From assembly GCF_027105055.1 (NCBI RefSeq), contig NZ_CP114264.1, forward strand, positions 744,001 to 808,000: a DNA stretch of 64,000 nucleotides, in the 5' to 3' direction. Shown in pieces: positions 30,450-40,156 of this stretch (the stretch's first letter is position 1; each line of letters begins with the position of its first letter). The stretch comes from Acinetobacter sp. TR3. GTDB lineage: Bacteria > Pseudomonadota > Gammaproteobacteria > Pseudomonadales > Moraxellaceae. Both the position numbers and the translations under genes were made by a program. The notes below the pieces were generated by a model. The model did no database searches. It worked only from the letters and a program-made list of their open reading frames with translations, and was not told the DNA's origin.

Positions 30450-31172
30450 ATGAAAAAAATCTATTTCTTAATCTCATTTATTTTATGTTTATTTTTAGCT
30501 GCTTGCAGTAAAAAAGAAAGTGAAATCGTTACTGAGCAGAATGCTCAAGTTGCGGCAGATGAAAAACTGGGTACAAAATGGGGAGATGAAGTCACTTCAC
30601 ATGTGACTGAGGTGAATTTGACGCGTTTATCTGAACAGCCGATTGCTGAATCACAAGTCCGTTATGCTAATAAGCAATACCAAGGCAAAATGGTGAATAG
30701 TATTTCTTTGGCAGCAGGGAAAATTAGTTTTTCTGTTGTTAATGATAATAATCAAGAGCTTCCCTTATATAGAGATGGTCAAAATTATTATCTTTCAGGT
30801 AAAAATGGCCAGAGCTATCAATTAAAATATGAAAATCATACCGACAACACTTATGAAGTGGTTGCAAGTGTAGATGGTATGGATGTACTAAATGGAAGTA
30901 CTGCTTCACGCAATAATTCTGGTTATGTATTACATCCGCACAGCGCAATTCAGATAGAAGGTTTCCGTAAGAGCGACTCCGCAGTGGCATCTTTTACTTT
31001 TAGTCAGCCTGAAGATGCTTATGCTGCAAATTCGGATCATGGTTCAATTCAAAATACAGGCATTATTGGAACAGCAATTTATCAACTTGAATCTCCTGAT
31101 TCAAAAGATGACATAAAAGATTCATCTCAATATGCACTGCCACCTAAAGCCTTTCCTGCGGACAAAGAATAA
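30450..31172 (+). CDS. Uncharacterised lipoprotein
   Basis: This 240-residue protein has a signal peptide and lipobox LAAC (MKKIYFLISFILCLFLAACSKKE, Cys19; shown for position). Lys at +2 after the Cys favours outer-membrane sorting. The rest is hydrophilic, rich in Ser, Asn and Asp, and predicted beta-type, with no recognised domain. The terminal tail ends PPKAFPADKE. It is separated from the PLPBP gene by 183 bp containing a small hairpin, and converges with sbcC. I do not recognise the family. Confidence 0.7.
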   Translation: MKKIYFLISFILCLFLAACSKKESEIVTEQNAQVAADEKLGTKWGDEVTSHVTEVNLTRLSEQPIAESQVRYANKQYQGKMVNSISLAAGKISFSVVNDNNQELPLYRDGQNYYLSGKNGQSYQLKYENHTDNTYEVVASVDGMDVLNGSTASRNNSGYVLHPHSAIQIEGFRKSDSAVASFTFSQPEDAYAANSDHGSIQNTGIIGTAIYQLESPDSKDDIKDSSQYALPPKAFPADKE

Positions 31173-31216
31173 TTTAATAAATCAACAATATTGATGAATG
31201 TTTTGGTTGATTGAAT

Positions 31217-34200
31217 CTATCCCACCACCTCAATCCGACTTGAACCTGATCCAATCGGTTGCACCTGAATCTGCACAGGAATACGCTCATGCATTTCTTG
31301 AATATGGGAAATTAAAATGACTTTACGCCCTTGGCTTTGCAGTTGGTCTAAGGCATTCATCACCATATGCAACGAAGAGGCATCCAGACTCCCAAAACCT
31401 TCATCAATAAACAGGGATTCGATTTTCATAGAACCAGAGGCCATATTGGCAATCGCCAAAGAAATCGCAAGGGCAGTCAGGAAAGACTCACCGCCAGACA
31501 GAGAGGCCACTGAACGAGTTTCTCCATCCATATCGTGGTCGATAATCGCCAAACTAAGTGAGTTATCCAAACGTTTTAAAGTATAACGCTGTGACAACAT
31601 GCTGAGTTGTTGGTTGGCATATTCAAGCAGAATATCCAGATTATATTGCTGGGCTAAATCACGGAAATCCTTACCTTTGGAATCGCCAATTAAACTAGAA
31701 ATCTTATTCCAACGGTGTTCCTGCTGCTGAATCTGTTGGATTTGATCTGCAAATTGTTTTTGTTTCGCTAAGTTTTGCTGATGCAATTCGATTTGAACTT
31801 TATATTGATCTCGTTGTTCAGCCAAAGTTTGCATATTTTCAATAAGTGTAGTGAGCTTAGAAATTAATATTTCAAATGCAATTTCAGGTTGATGTTCAAG
31901 GTGTTGTTTGAGTTGTTCTTGAACGGTTCTCATCCCTGCTTGTAGATCCGCATAAGTACGTTCAACTTTTAAAATATCTTGTTTTAATTGTTGTTCTTGC
32001 TCGTGAGAAATCGTACTTAGTTGTTCTAATATTGCATATGTAAAATCAGTATTTTGGTTTAACCATTGCTGAACATGGGTGGTCGCTTGCTCAGCTTGTT
32101 TTTGCAGTTGAGAGTTATGAGCAAGACATTCTTTTAGTACATTATTTGTAATTTCAAAATCTTGTCGGATTTGATCAAAACTTTGACGTGCATTTTTAAA
32201 TTGCTTTTGTAGATGTTGTTGGTTTTGATCAAAATCGTCTAACCATTCATGTGGCTTTTCAACGGTATTTTGCGTGATTTCAAAAATAACTTGGATTGCA
32301 ATATCGCTATTTTTTTTGCCTTCAATGGTTAAATTTTCAATATGCTTTGCAGCTGAATGAATTTTTTCCTGACCAAATTTAATTTGCTGTACACATTGTT
32401 GATGTTGTTGAGTGGTTTGATCGAGTTGTTTGTTCAGATCATTTCGCTGTTTTAATGTGAGCTGACGTTGTTGCAAGCAGTTTGAAACGTGTTCTGCGGC
32501 ATTTAATGTAGATTGCATCCACATTTGTTTTTCTGTGTCATTCAACAAACTTACGATATGCTGAATATTTGATTCGGCTTGTTGAACATTCGATAAATGC
32601 TGCGTGGTTTGTTGAATCGATTGTACAAGCTCATGACGTCGCTTTTGAGCATTTCCATGTGAAGTTAAACAGTCTTCAAGCTGTTTTTGAGTTTGTTGAG
32701 TATGCTCTTTTTGAGCCTGAATGATTTGAGTTAACACATCATGATTTTTTGAAAAATCAAAGGTGATATGAAGCGTTATAAGTTGCTGTTCAAGCTCAGA
32801 TAGAAGCTGTAGTCGTTGAGCTGTGAGAGTAGCCAGTTGTTTTGAATTGGCATCCATTGATGCTGTTTGCTGAGTGAATGTTGTTTGTAACTTTTGCCAA
32901 GTTTCAAACGCCACTTTTTCAAACTCAAGTGCTTGATGCTCTTGTTGTTCTTGTAGTTTCAATAACTCATCAGAAAAAGCTTCTTTTTCAGCATATGGGT
33001 GATGTTTGCTGCCACAAACTAAACAAGGTTCACCATCGACCAAATCCGCTCTCAGTTTTTCAATATTTTTAGTATTCAGTAAACGTTGCTGTTGCAAGAT
33101 TTTTTGCAGTTGTTCACGTGTATTTTTTTGTTCTTGGTAATTCGTTTCGGCAGTTTTGAATTCAGTTTGAGTCTGTATAATTTGCTGATTTAGCGTATTT
33201 TCCCAGCTCGTTAATTTGCAATGTTCAGCATCAATCTGTTGAAAATTGTGCCATTGATGTTGAATCACATTGAATTGATTTAACTTTTGTACAAGCTGAT
33301 CACGCTCGATGCCTAATGTTGTAATTTTTTGATTAAGTGCATCATCTTGACCGAATTGTATTGTTATTTCTTCAAGTTGTTTCTGTTTTGCCAAAAGTTG
33401 CTGATTGGCATGTTGCACATCACCATAATTTTTTTCAAATAGAGCGTAACTTTGAATAAAGCGTTGAATTTGAGAGATGTGTGCTGAAAGGGAATCATCC
33501 AAAGAACCAAAATGATTGGATGTTTCTAACTGCGCCGTATGTTGAGAAATACTGAGTTGTAATTGTTTAAGCTGATTTTGAACTAATTGTTCCTGATCAA
33601 GATGGGGAATCTGTTGATTCTCTAACTCTTTAATATCACTTTGAGCTTTACGAAGTTGCTCACCCAAAAGACGACGGTCAGCAATACGATCGCGTACCAA
33701 TTTAATTTTGTCTTGATGTTGAGTCTCAAATTGTTGTAGTTGATTGTGCTCAGTATCTATTTTTTCAAAGGTAAATTTTTCAGTATTGTATTTCTGTTCA
33801 ACTGTATTGAAATCTTGCTGTGCTTTGAGCAATTGATGTTGTAATTTGCCAAGATCAGCATTGAAATTCTTATGTTGAATGAAATATGGATGAATAGAAG
33901 CAAAGCGTTCAAGTTGGTGTAATTGTGCTTTTTGCGGGGCGAGTGCCTCTATATGTTGTTGTTGAAGGTGCAATTTTTGCTGACGATCTTGAATATCAGC
34001 TTCTAGTTTTTGTTTTTGCTCGAACCACTGTTGTTGTTGATTAAGCTGAACTTTGTCAGCTTCCAACTGTTGAACCTGTTGTTGTATCTGTTGGAATTGA
34101 CTTTGTAATTCGGCAATTTCTTCATCAGAACGGATTTCAATATGACCTAACACATTTTCCAGTTGCTTGCGTTGGTTACTGATTTCACGGGTCTTTTCAA

Positions 34201-34810
34201 AAGCCAGTTGTCCAATTTTGGCAAAAATACTGGAATTGGTCAGATACTCGAGTAATTCACCACGTTCATTATCACGTGCCTTTAAAAAAGCGGTCACTTC
34301 GGACTGCGCCAACAGTACAGCACGAGTGAATTGCTCAAAACTCAGTTGAGTAATCTGTTGAATATGCGCTTCAACTGCTTTGGTTTTATCTGCAATCACC
34401 ACGCCATCGGTCAGGCATTTGAGTGAGCGTTGTACACTTTGCAATTTGCCACTGGCATTTTCACGGGCACGTTTAATTTCCCAGCGTGCGAGGTAGTGTT
34501 TCTGATCTTGTGCCACAAAACACAGTTCGGCAAAACCATGCCCAGTTCCACGACGTAGAACCGTTAAAGGGGAGTTTGTGAGTAGTTCAGAACCATCGAC
34601 ATCTAACAGCTTGCCGTCACTTTCTTTAAGGCGGGGAATTTTATTAAATAACGCCAGACACATGGCATCTAAAATTGTAGATTTACCTGCACCCGTTTTT
34701 CCGACAATGGCAATCAGTCCTGCATTTGCTAAAGGCTCAGTTTCAAAATCAATAAAATGTTCACCTGCAAGCGATGCCAAATTTTTAAGTCGAATTGATA
34801 AAATTTTCAC
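31217..34810 (-). CDS. sbcC: Nuclease SbcCD subunit C (SMC-like ATPase)
   Basis: SbcC (1197 residues) is the Rad50-like subunit that opens hairpins and processes DNA ends with SbcD. Walker A GKTGAGKST near residue 37 and the ABC signature SLSGGESFL with Walker B IESLFIDEGFGSLD at the far C-terminus form the head. In between are two very long Gln-rich coiled coils separated by the zinc hook CLVC in LVDGEPCLVCGSKHHPYAEK. It begins 9 bp after sbcD. Length is typical of Acinetobacter/Pseudomonas SbcC. Confidence 0.95.
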   Translation of the reverse strand: MKILSIRLKNLASLAGEHFIDFETEPLANAGLIAIVGKTGAGKSTILDAMCLALFNKIPRLKESDGKLLDVDGSELLTNSPLTVLRRGTGHGFAELCFVAQDQKHYLARWEIKRARENASGKLQSVQRSLKCLTDGVVIADKTKAVEAHIQQITQLSFEQFTRAVLLAQSEVTAFLKARDNERGELLEYLTNSSIFAKIGQLAFEKTREISNQRKQLENVLGHIEIRSDEEIAELQSQFQQIQQQVQQLEADKVQLNQQQQWFEQKQKLEADIQDRQQKLHLQQQHIEALAPQKAQLHQLERFASIHPYFIQHKNFNADLGKLQHQLLKAQQDFNTVEQKYNTEKFTFEKIDTEHNQLQQFETQHQDKIKLVRDRIADRRLLGEQLRKAQSDIKELENQQIPHLDQEQLVQNQLKQLQLSISQHTAQLETSNHFGSLDDSLSAHISQIQRFIQSYALFEKNYGDVQHANQQLLAKQKQLEEITIQFGQDDALNQKITTLGIERDQLVQKLNQFNVIQHQWHNFQQIDAEHCKLTSWENTLNQQIIQTQTEFKTAETNYQEQKNTREQLQKILQQQRLLNTKNIEKLRADLVDGEPCLVCGSKHHPYAEKEAFSDELLKLQEQQEHQALEFEKVAFETWQKLQTTFTQQTASMDANSKQLATLTAQRLQLLSELEQQLITLHITFDFSKNHDVLTQIIQAQKEHTQQTQKQLEDCLTSHGNAQKRRHELVQSIQQTTQHLSNVQQAESNIQHIVSLLNDTEKQMWMQSTLNAAEHVSNCLQQRQLTLKQRNDLNKQLDQTTQQHQQCVQQIKFGQEKIHSAAKHIENLTIEGKKNSDIAIQVIFEITQNTVEKPHEWLDDFDQNQQHLQKQFKNARQSFDQIRQDFEITNNVLKECLAHNSQLQKQAEQATTHVQQWLNQNTDFTYAILEQLSTISHEQEQQLKQDILKVERTYADLQAGMRTVQEQLKQHLEHQPEIAFEILISKLTTLIENMQTLAEQRDQYKVQIELHQQNLAKQKQFADQIQQIQQQEHRWNKISSLIGDSKGKDFRDLAQQYNLDILLEYANQQLSMLSQRYTLKRLDNSLSLAIIDHDMDGETRSVASLSGGESFLTALAISLAIANMASGSMKIESLFIDEGFGSLDASSLHMVMNALDQLQSQGRKVILISHIQEMHERIPVQIQVQPIGSGSSRIEVVG

Positions 34811-34819
34811 GGCAAATCC

Positions 34820-36070
34820 TTAAGCAGTTTGGTCATCTTCAAGTTTTTTCTGTGCTTCAGCAACGAGACTTAAAAAGTCTTTGGTCACTTCATCATCAGC
34901 GTGATAGCCCTTTTTCTCCCAAATTTGCTGAAATAGTTTTTCGGGTGTCGGAGGTTCTAAGCTAATACTCTGCTTGCTCTCTGCATTGCTTTCATTGGAT
35001 AGATATTGTCTGGAAATGCGAACCAGTCGATAGCGATCTTTGGGCAATGCATCTTCAAATTGTTGTCGTAAATTGGGCTGTGGTGGCGTCGTGGTGTGAT
35101 ATTCGATATCGACATATTCACGTTGTTCAAGATTTTCGATCGGTTCATTTGGTAGATTGCGCAGACGTTGCATGACTACACTGAGTTCATCTTTAATTTT
35201 ATGCAGTTGAATACTTCGGGGTATTGGCAAAGCTTCAAAGTTAAATGAATCTTCACTTTTTGTATGATCAATGGTGACTTCAACCACTTGATGTTTATAG
35301 TTGATTTCACTAAATGAAAGTGGAATGGGTGAGCCGCTATAACGAATATGGGGATGTTGTACTTTTTGTGGTTTATGCAGATGTCCAAGCGCTACATAAT
35401 CAATACTGTCATCAAACAGCGTAGTCGAAAGCGCTTCTTCATTGCCAATAATAATGGGGCGTTCAGAATCCGAAGTTTCTCCACCTTGCATGTGGGCATG
35501 TGACATCAGGATTAGGGCTTGATCATCGGTTTTACGACGTTTGGCTTCCTCTATTAATTGTTGGTGTAGGTCGGCAATCGCATTTTGGCTATTGGTGGTG
35601 TGTTCATTAAAACCTGTGATTTCAGCTGAACGCAGGAATGGCAGGGCAATACACCATGCCACAATCTGTTTTTGTTGATCATAAATCGGCAAAATGAGAC
35701 GTTCTAAATTAAGCGTTTTATCTTTGTTCCAACGAATCACACCGACTGTTTTGGCATTATATTTTTCTAATAAAGGTTCAACTTGTTCAATGCGATAACC
35801 TGAGTCATGATTGCCAGCAATCATTAAGGTTTGCATCTGTGGGGCAAGCTCATGGGCATCGGCAAGAAATTGATAGAGTTGTTTTTGTGCCTGTGAGCTC
35901 GGGTTGATTACATCAAAAACATCACCTGCGATGAATAATGCATGCGGCTGTTTGGCTTTGATCTGCTCAAGTAACCATGCCAAGAATTGTTCATGTTCGT
36001 AGTGGCGGGAATGATTATAAAAAAACTGCCCCAAATGCCAGTCAGACGTATGAAAAAAACGCACGGTCAT
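34820..36070 (-). CDS. sbcD: Nuclease SbcCD subunit D
   Basis: SbcD (416 residues) is the Mre11-like Mn-dependent nuclease. Phosphoesterase motifs: HTSDWHLG (about 7-14), FIAGDVFD, IAGNHDSGYR, MSHAHMQG and ALGHLHKPQ. The C-terminal part is less conserved and binds SbcC. It is the first gene of sbcDC; the divergent crotonase gene starts 163 bp away. Confidence 0.95.
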   Translation of the reverse strand: MTVRFFHTSDWHLGQFFYNHSRHYEHEQFLAWLLEQIKAKQPHALFIAGDVFDVINPSSQAQKQLYQFLADAHELAPQMQTLMIAGNHDSGYRIEQVEPLLEKYNAKTVGVIRWNKDKTLNLERLILPIYDQQKQIVAWCIALPFLRSAEITGFNEHTTNSQNAIADLHQQLIEEAKRRKTDDQALILMSHAHMQGGETSDSERPIIIGNEEALSTTLFDDSIDYVALGHLHKPQKVQHPHIRYSGSPIPLSFSEINYKHQVVEVTIDHTKSEDSFNFEALPIPRSIQLHKIKDELSVVMQRLRNLPNEPIENLEQREYVDIEYHTTTPPQPNLRQQFEDALPKDRYRLVRISRQYLSNESNAESKQSISLEPPTPEKLFQQIWEKKGYHADDEVTKDFLSLVAEAQKKLEDDQTA

Positions 36071-36233
36071 AAATGAATCTAATGATGAAATGAATGAGAA
36101 TAAGGTAGCACGGATTCAATCAAAAAGCAGAGCTTCGCTAAGTAGAAAATACCTACAAGATATGCCTTGATCATACTTAAACGATCAACTAGTTTGGTAT
36201 CAAAGACATCATTATAAAATGAGGAAATAGAAA

Positions 36234-37016
36234 ATGAGCTTAGGAAAAGTCAGCCGCGAAATTATTGATCATATTATGTTGATTGGCTTAGACCGAGTGG
36301 CAAAACGAAATGCCTTTGATAGTCATATGATTGCAGATTTATCTTTAGCTTTAACCGAATATGAAAATAATCCTAAACTACGTTGTGCTGTGATTTTTGC
36401 ACATGGTGATCATTTCACGGCGGGTTTAGACCTTGTTGAATTACAACCCAAAATCCCTCAAGGAATTTTTAGTTTCGAAGAAGGTCAAATTAACCCTTGG
36501 GGTGTCGGTGGTCGGCATCGAACTAAACCTGTGATCGTAGCTGTGCAAGGGATTTGTTATACCGCTGGGGTCGAATTGATGTTGAATGCAGATGTCGTCG
36601 TCGCTAGCGAAGACACGATTTTTGGTCAGCTTGAAGTGCTACGTGGAATTATGCCTTTTGGTGGCGCAACCGTACGTTTTGTGCAGGCAGCAGGGTGGCA
36701 AAAAGCCATGCCATATTTATTGACAGGGAAAACCTTTGATACTCAGAAAGCCAATGAATTGAATCTCGTATCTGAAATTGTTGAAAAAGGTAAGCAGCTT
36801 GATCGCGCTATTGAGATTGCACAAGAAATTTGTATTGCTGCGCCACTTGCATTGCAAGCATTGTTGGCTTCAGCAACTGATGCGGTCACTCAGGGAGAGG
36901 TTTTTGCATTTCAGAATATGGACAGTTACCTTAAGCCATTATTTGCATCGCAAGATGCTCAAGAAGGCGTACGTGCCATGCTTGAGAAACGTCCACCACA
37001 GTTTAAAGGTCAATAA
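36234..37016 (+). CDS. Enoyl-CoA hydratase/isomerase family protein
   Basis: This 260-residue crotonase-fold protein has the oxyanion-hole segments RCAVIFAHGDHFTAGLDL and GICYTAGVELMLNADVVVASED. In standard hydratases two catalytic Glu are expected; here the second block reads GQLEVLRGIMPFGGATVRF, in which the Glu pattern is plausible but shifted. Hence activity (hydratase, isomerase or hydrolase) is left open. Good AGGAAA ribosome site; a single gene followed by a symmetric hairpin. Confidence 0.85.
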   Translation: MSLGKVSREIIDHIMLIGLDRVAKRNAFDSHMIADLSLALTEYENNPKLRCAVIFAHGDHFTAGLDLVELQPKIPQGIFSFEEGQINPWGVGGRHRTKPVIVAVQGICYTAGVELMLNADVVVASEDTIFGQLEVLRGIMPFGGATVRFVQAAGWQKAMPYLLTGKTFDTQKANELNLVSEIVEKGKQLDRAIEIAQEICIAAPLALQALLASATDAVTQGEVFAFQNMDSYLKPLFASQDAQEGVRAMLEKRPPQFKGQ

Positions 37017-37022
37017 AAATAA

Positions 37023-37054
37023 ACCGACAATTCATGTCATTGTGAATTGTCGGT
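37023..37054. terminator. 12-bp perfect hairpin after the crotonase gene
   Basis: ACCGACAATTCA (37023-37034) and TGAATTGTCGGT (37043-37054) flank an 8-nt loop. Only a weak T-rich tail follows, but it lies between convergent genes and may terminate both. Confidence 0.6.
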
Positions 37055-37069
37055 AAATATTTCTAAAAA

Positions 37070-37456
37070 TCAGAAGAAAGAAGTCGTGATCTGTTCCACT
37101 TCATTTGTTTCGTGAAACCAAATGAAAATAGATTCTGCCAATACATTTTGATTGAAAGCTTCTGGAAGAAAAATCAAATAATCACCGCAGCCATTGTGAG
37201 CGAAAGCAACTGCTTGTTCAGGGAAGCCATGCCATGTTCTTGCAAGTTTGGTTTCATGAACAATATGGTTGCATGTACGCATTTTTCTTTTTTGATCAGA
37301 CTCATCAAAGAATGGAAAAAGTTGCCAATCATCTTCTGCAAGAAATAATTCACCACCATTTTCAATCATCATTTTATTTTTAAACGATGTAGGAAAAGTA
37401 AGATTCAATACTTGTTCAGCCGCAGTTATATACTGTTTGTCTATTGGGAATGGCAT
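37070..37456 (-). CDS. SMI1/KNR4-family protein
   Basis: This 128-residue protein has the SMI1/KNR4 (SUKH) pattern: ITAAEQVLNLTFPTSFKNKMMIENGGELF, then a glycine turn HNGCGDYLIFLPE and a final FIWFHETNEVEQI. Many bacterial SUKH proteins are immunity proteins of toxin systems, while others are solitary. No toxin gene or Rhs/CDI element is nearby. It lies 6 bp downstream of the zinc-ribbon membrane protein gene, implying one transcript. Confidence 0.8.
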   Translation of the reverse strand: MPFPIDKQYITAAEQVLNLTFPTSFKNKMMIENGGELFLAEDDWQLFPFFDESDQKRKMRTCNHIVHETKLARTWHGFPEQAVAFAHNGCGDYLIFLPEAFNQNVLAESIFIWFHETNEVEQITTSFF

Positions 37457-37462
37457 AACGAT

Positions 37463-38116
37463 TTATCTTCGCTCAGGTTTATATTGTGATTGTATTCTTT
37501 TCAATGCATGAAATAGGTAGTGGTGTCTTTCTGGAGAGAGTCCAAGACCAAATGTGATAGGCTGATTTGCCTCAATGACAATTTGAGCTTGCTGTTTATT
37601 GGATGAGTTCGTTGAACGGTTTTCTCTAATTCGACTAACGTCATGCCAATTAAAGTATTTTGATTTTCCTATTCTGCCAATTCCAGTAAAAACACGTCCA
37701 CCTTGTTGATTAATGGTGAGCTCGATTTTACCGAATAGCATCATCAGTGTAAGTGAACCAAAAATGATGGTTCCAATCAGAAAGGGGATACCAAATAAAC
37801 TTTGTAAAAGGCTAAATTGTTGTTTTGCGATTTGAGTACCATAAATGCCACCCAATGAGCCACCAGACCAAATCAACATAAAGGGTACTAAAAAGAAGGC
37901 AATCGGGCTTCTTAGTGTTGCACCCAATTTTATTTCTTGCAGATTGTTTTTATACCAAGTACCACGTGGTGGTTGATTGATATCAAACGCATATGTTGGC
38001 GTATCAAAATTTTCAGAAACACGAAAAATATGATTGCAAACTTGGCATTTCCCCATATCCGTTTGGATATTGATATTTTCATTTACAACGTCAACCTGAC
38101 AGTTTGGACATTTCAT
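37463..38116 (-). CDS. Membrane protein with N-terminal zinc ribbon
   Basis: This 217-residue protein starts with a CPNC...CQVC zinc ribbon (MKCPNCQVDV and MGKCQVCNHIF). Two hydrophobic segments follow (IAFFLVPFMLIWSGG and FLIGTIIFGSLTLMMLFG) and then a C-terminal domain with FNWHDVSRIRENRS. The ATG at 38116 is chosen because the zinc ribbon is at the extreme N-terminus in such proteins; an in-frame ATG at 38200 would add 28 basic, non-conserved-looking residues. It is upstream of, and probably co-transcribed with, the SMI1/KNR4 gene. Function unknown. Confidence 0.65.
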   Translation of the reverse strand: MKCPNCQVDVVNENINIQTDMGKCQVCNHIFRVSENFDTPTYAFDINQPPRGTWYKNNLQEIKLGATLRSPIAFFLVPFMLIWSGGSLGGIYGTQIAKQQFSLLQSLFGIPFLIGTIIFGSLTLMMLFGKIELTINQQGGRVFTGIGRIGKSKYFNWHDVSRIRENRSTNSSNKQQAQIVIEANQPITFGLGLSPERHHYLFHALKRIQSQYKPERR

Positions 38117-38451
38117 TTTTATAGTGCTTAACTTCCTTAGTTTTATGAATTTTAGTATAGCATTGTCATTTTGCATTCTCATCAATTTCATATCGAGCAA
38201 AGACGTGATGATCTAAATTCAGAAATAGCTTTGCCAATAACAGTTACAGCACCCAGTGGATGGTATGGCATCGGGCATTGCAATATACTGTCGTGAACAC
38301 TTTTGTTTTAATAGGATAATATTCAATTGAAAGATTTTCTATTTTCCTAATAGTCTTAACTGAACACAGATGTGGATCGCATTGTGAACTTGAAAATTGA
38401 ATTTCAATAGATATGACATGGTTTATATTCTGATTCTTTTATTTTTGAGCA
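38117..38451. other. Intergenic region without a supported gene
   Basis: 335 bp, AT-rich. A minus-strand 27-residue frame (MPYHPLGAVTVIGKAISEF...) is visible but too short to support. No clear promoter or repeat is seen. Confidence 0.4.
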
Positions 38452-38661
38452 TTATAAAAAATAAAAACCGACGATTCGAGTGATGATAAATCGTCGGTCA
38501 AAATCTTTTTCAACGGCTTTGGCTGCTAACAAAGCCATTGTTAAAGATGGAGAGTCATAATGAAAGGTCACCGAAAAATATTGCGGATGCCGTGCAATGA
38601 ACATTCGGTTGCTGCGACCTTGTACCCTATATAACGCTGCTAGGTGTGGATTGGTTGACAT
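38452..38661 (-). CDS. Possible small protein (69 residues), unrecognised
   Basis: The frame starts MSTNPHLAALYRVQGRSNRM, runs through FIARHPQYFSVTFHYDSPSL and ends FIITRIVGFYFL. Composition is protein-like and basic. There is no visible ribosome site: the upstream minus-strand sequence is a pyrimidine run. Its last codons form a perfect inverted repeat (ACCGACGATT 38467-38476 and AATCGTCGGT 38489-38498), as if a terminator was absorbed into the coding end. Real gene or chance is undecided. Confidence 0.35.
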   Translation of the reverse strand: MSTNPHLAALYRVQGRSNRMFIARHPQYFSVTFHYDSPSLTMALLAAKAVEKDFDRRFIITRIVGFYFL

Positions 38662-38728
38662 AAAAATGAAAAAAAAGTGAAAAAAATTTATAATTATTTT
38701 TGAAGTAGATTAGATTTGGTTTATTTAC

Positions 38729-39178
38729 ATGATTTCATTGCGTTTGTATTACCTTTGGTTTTTTATTGTGTGCTTGATTTCTAGCCTAATCGCTGGAGTC
38801 ATCGCTGCAATTTTACCTAATAGCATTGGAGGAGTGCTTACAGCTATTCCTTATTTAATTGCAATGATTTTTGTTTTATTCAAATTTCTAAAAAAACAAC
38901 ATCGCGCACCAACCCTCTCGGAAAAGAAACGATTAAGCCTTGGATTTAGCCTCATTTTTTGGGGTTACAATGCATGTGGCTTACTTTTAGGATTGTTTAT
39001 TTTTGCACGTAAAGATCCCGACGTTTGGCAAAATTTTATTTTATATTTCAAGCAACCCATGTTTTTAATTACTGTCGTTGCAATTTGGTTGATGATTGCA
39101 GCACCGTTATTTTTAATTACATATTGGTTTTATGGCGCACAAGCACAACGGATGGCGAACAAGATGTTTAAGGTATGA
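38729..39178 (+). CDS. Small four-helix membrane protein (ABZJ_00895-like)
   Basis: This 149-residue protein is nearly all membrane: helices near 5-27, 34-52, 70-92 and 108-130, with basic loops (KFLKKQHRAPTLSEKKR). It resembles the Acinetobacter-restricted ABZJ_00895 family of unknown function, recognised by memory of its layout only. A TTG or ATG start is possible; ATG 38729 is the first. It stands alone. Confidence 0.6.
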   Translation: MISLRLYYLWFFIVCLISSLIAGVIAAILPNSIGGVLTAIPYLIAMIFVLFKFLKKQHRAPTLSEKKRLSLGFSLIFWGYNACGLLLGLFIFARKDPDVWQNFILYFKQPMFLITVVAIWLMIAAPLFLITYWFYGAQAQRMANKMFKV

Positions 39179-39250
39179 GTAAAGTTCACTTGTAATTCAC
39201 CTGTATTCTGCTAAAACTTTTAATAAGATTCATTTTTGATAGATCAATCC

Positions 39251-40156
39251 ATGAAAAAAATGACGGTATTGGTGACAGGTGCAAGTGGGTTTATTGGTTC
39301 TCATCTTTTACCTTTTCTATTGAAAAATAATTTTCAAGTGATTGCACTGACACGACAAAAAAATAAAGCTTCTTATGATTCAGATTTAACATGGGTGAAT
39401 GATTTAGATGAAATCAAAGTCATTGAAATTAATTATGTGATCAATTTGGCTGGTGAAAATATTGGTCAAAAACGCTGGACTAATCAAAGAAAAAAACAAC
39501 TGATACAAAGCCGAGTTGATATGACTGAACAGCTTTATCAATGGTTACAGCAAAAAAGTATTTTCCCCCAATGTATTATTTCTGGCTCAGCAATTGGCTA
39601 TTATGGTATTGATCCTCAAGAGCATTGGGTGGATGTTTGTGATGAAAATATGCCTCCGCAAGCAATTTTTATGTCTGAACTTTGCCAAGCTTGGGAGCAA
39701 ACTGCATTAAAATTTAATCAACAAAATACTAAAATTATCCGTTTAGGTGTTGTGTTTGGTAATGGTGGTATTTTGCCGCAGATGTTATTACCCATCAAAT
39801 TAAATGTGATTGCCAAGATTGGATCAGGTCAGCAACCTATTGTTTGGATTCATATTCAAGATGTTTTAAGAGCAATCATTTTTTTACTTCAATTACAGGC
39901 TGATCAAAAAGTTTACAATTTAGTTGCTCCAGAACAAATCAATCAACAAGGTTTTGCTGATATTGCCGCACGAGTTTTGAAACGTAAACCTTTTATTACA
40001 ATGCCTAAATGTGTGTTTGAATTAGCATTAGGCGAACAATCACAATTAATTTTAAATGGTCAATATGTAACGCCTCAGGCATTATGCAGTCATGGTTTTA
40101 AATTTCAGTATCCCAATTTAGAGCAAGCCTTAACTGAAGTTTTATTGGGTCACTAA
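39251..40156 (+). CDS. TIGR01777-family epimerase (YfcH-like)
   Basis: This 301-residue short-chain dehydrogenase/epimerase has the Rossmann motif VTGASGFIGSHLLPFL at the N-terminus, NLAGENIGQKRWTNQRKKQL (typical of the YfcH/TIGR01777 group), SGSAIGYYG and RLGVVFGNGG. Family function is unknown; a nucleotide-sugar or division-linked role has been proposed. The ATG at 39251 is preferred to TTG 39236. Its end overlaps convergent thiO by 15 bp. Confidence 0.87.
   Translation: MKKMTVLVTGASGFIGSHLLPFLLKNNFQVIALTRQKNKASYDSDLTWVNDLDEIKVIEINYVINLAGENIGQKRWTNQRKKQLIQSRVDMTEQLYQWLQQKSIFPQCIISGSAIGYYGIDPQEHWVDVCDENMPPQAIFMSELCQAWEQTALKFNQQNTKIIRLGVVFGNGGILPQMLLPIKLNVIAKIGSGQQPIVWIHIQDVLRAIIFLLQLQADQKVYNLVAPEQINQQGFADIAARVLKRKPFITMPKCVFELALGEQSQLILNGQYVTPQALCSHGFKFQYPNLEQALTEVLLGH

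Noticed and set aside
31217..36070. sbcDC as part of a defence island
   Set aside because: Motifs, order and neighbours are those of the standard chromosomal repair locus; no defence genes nearby.
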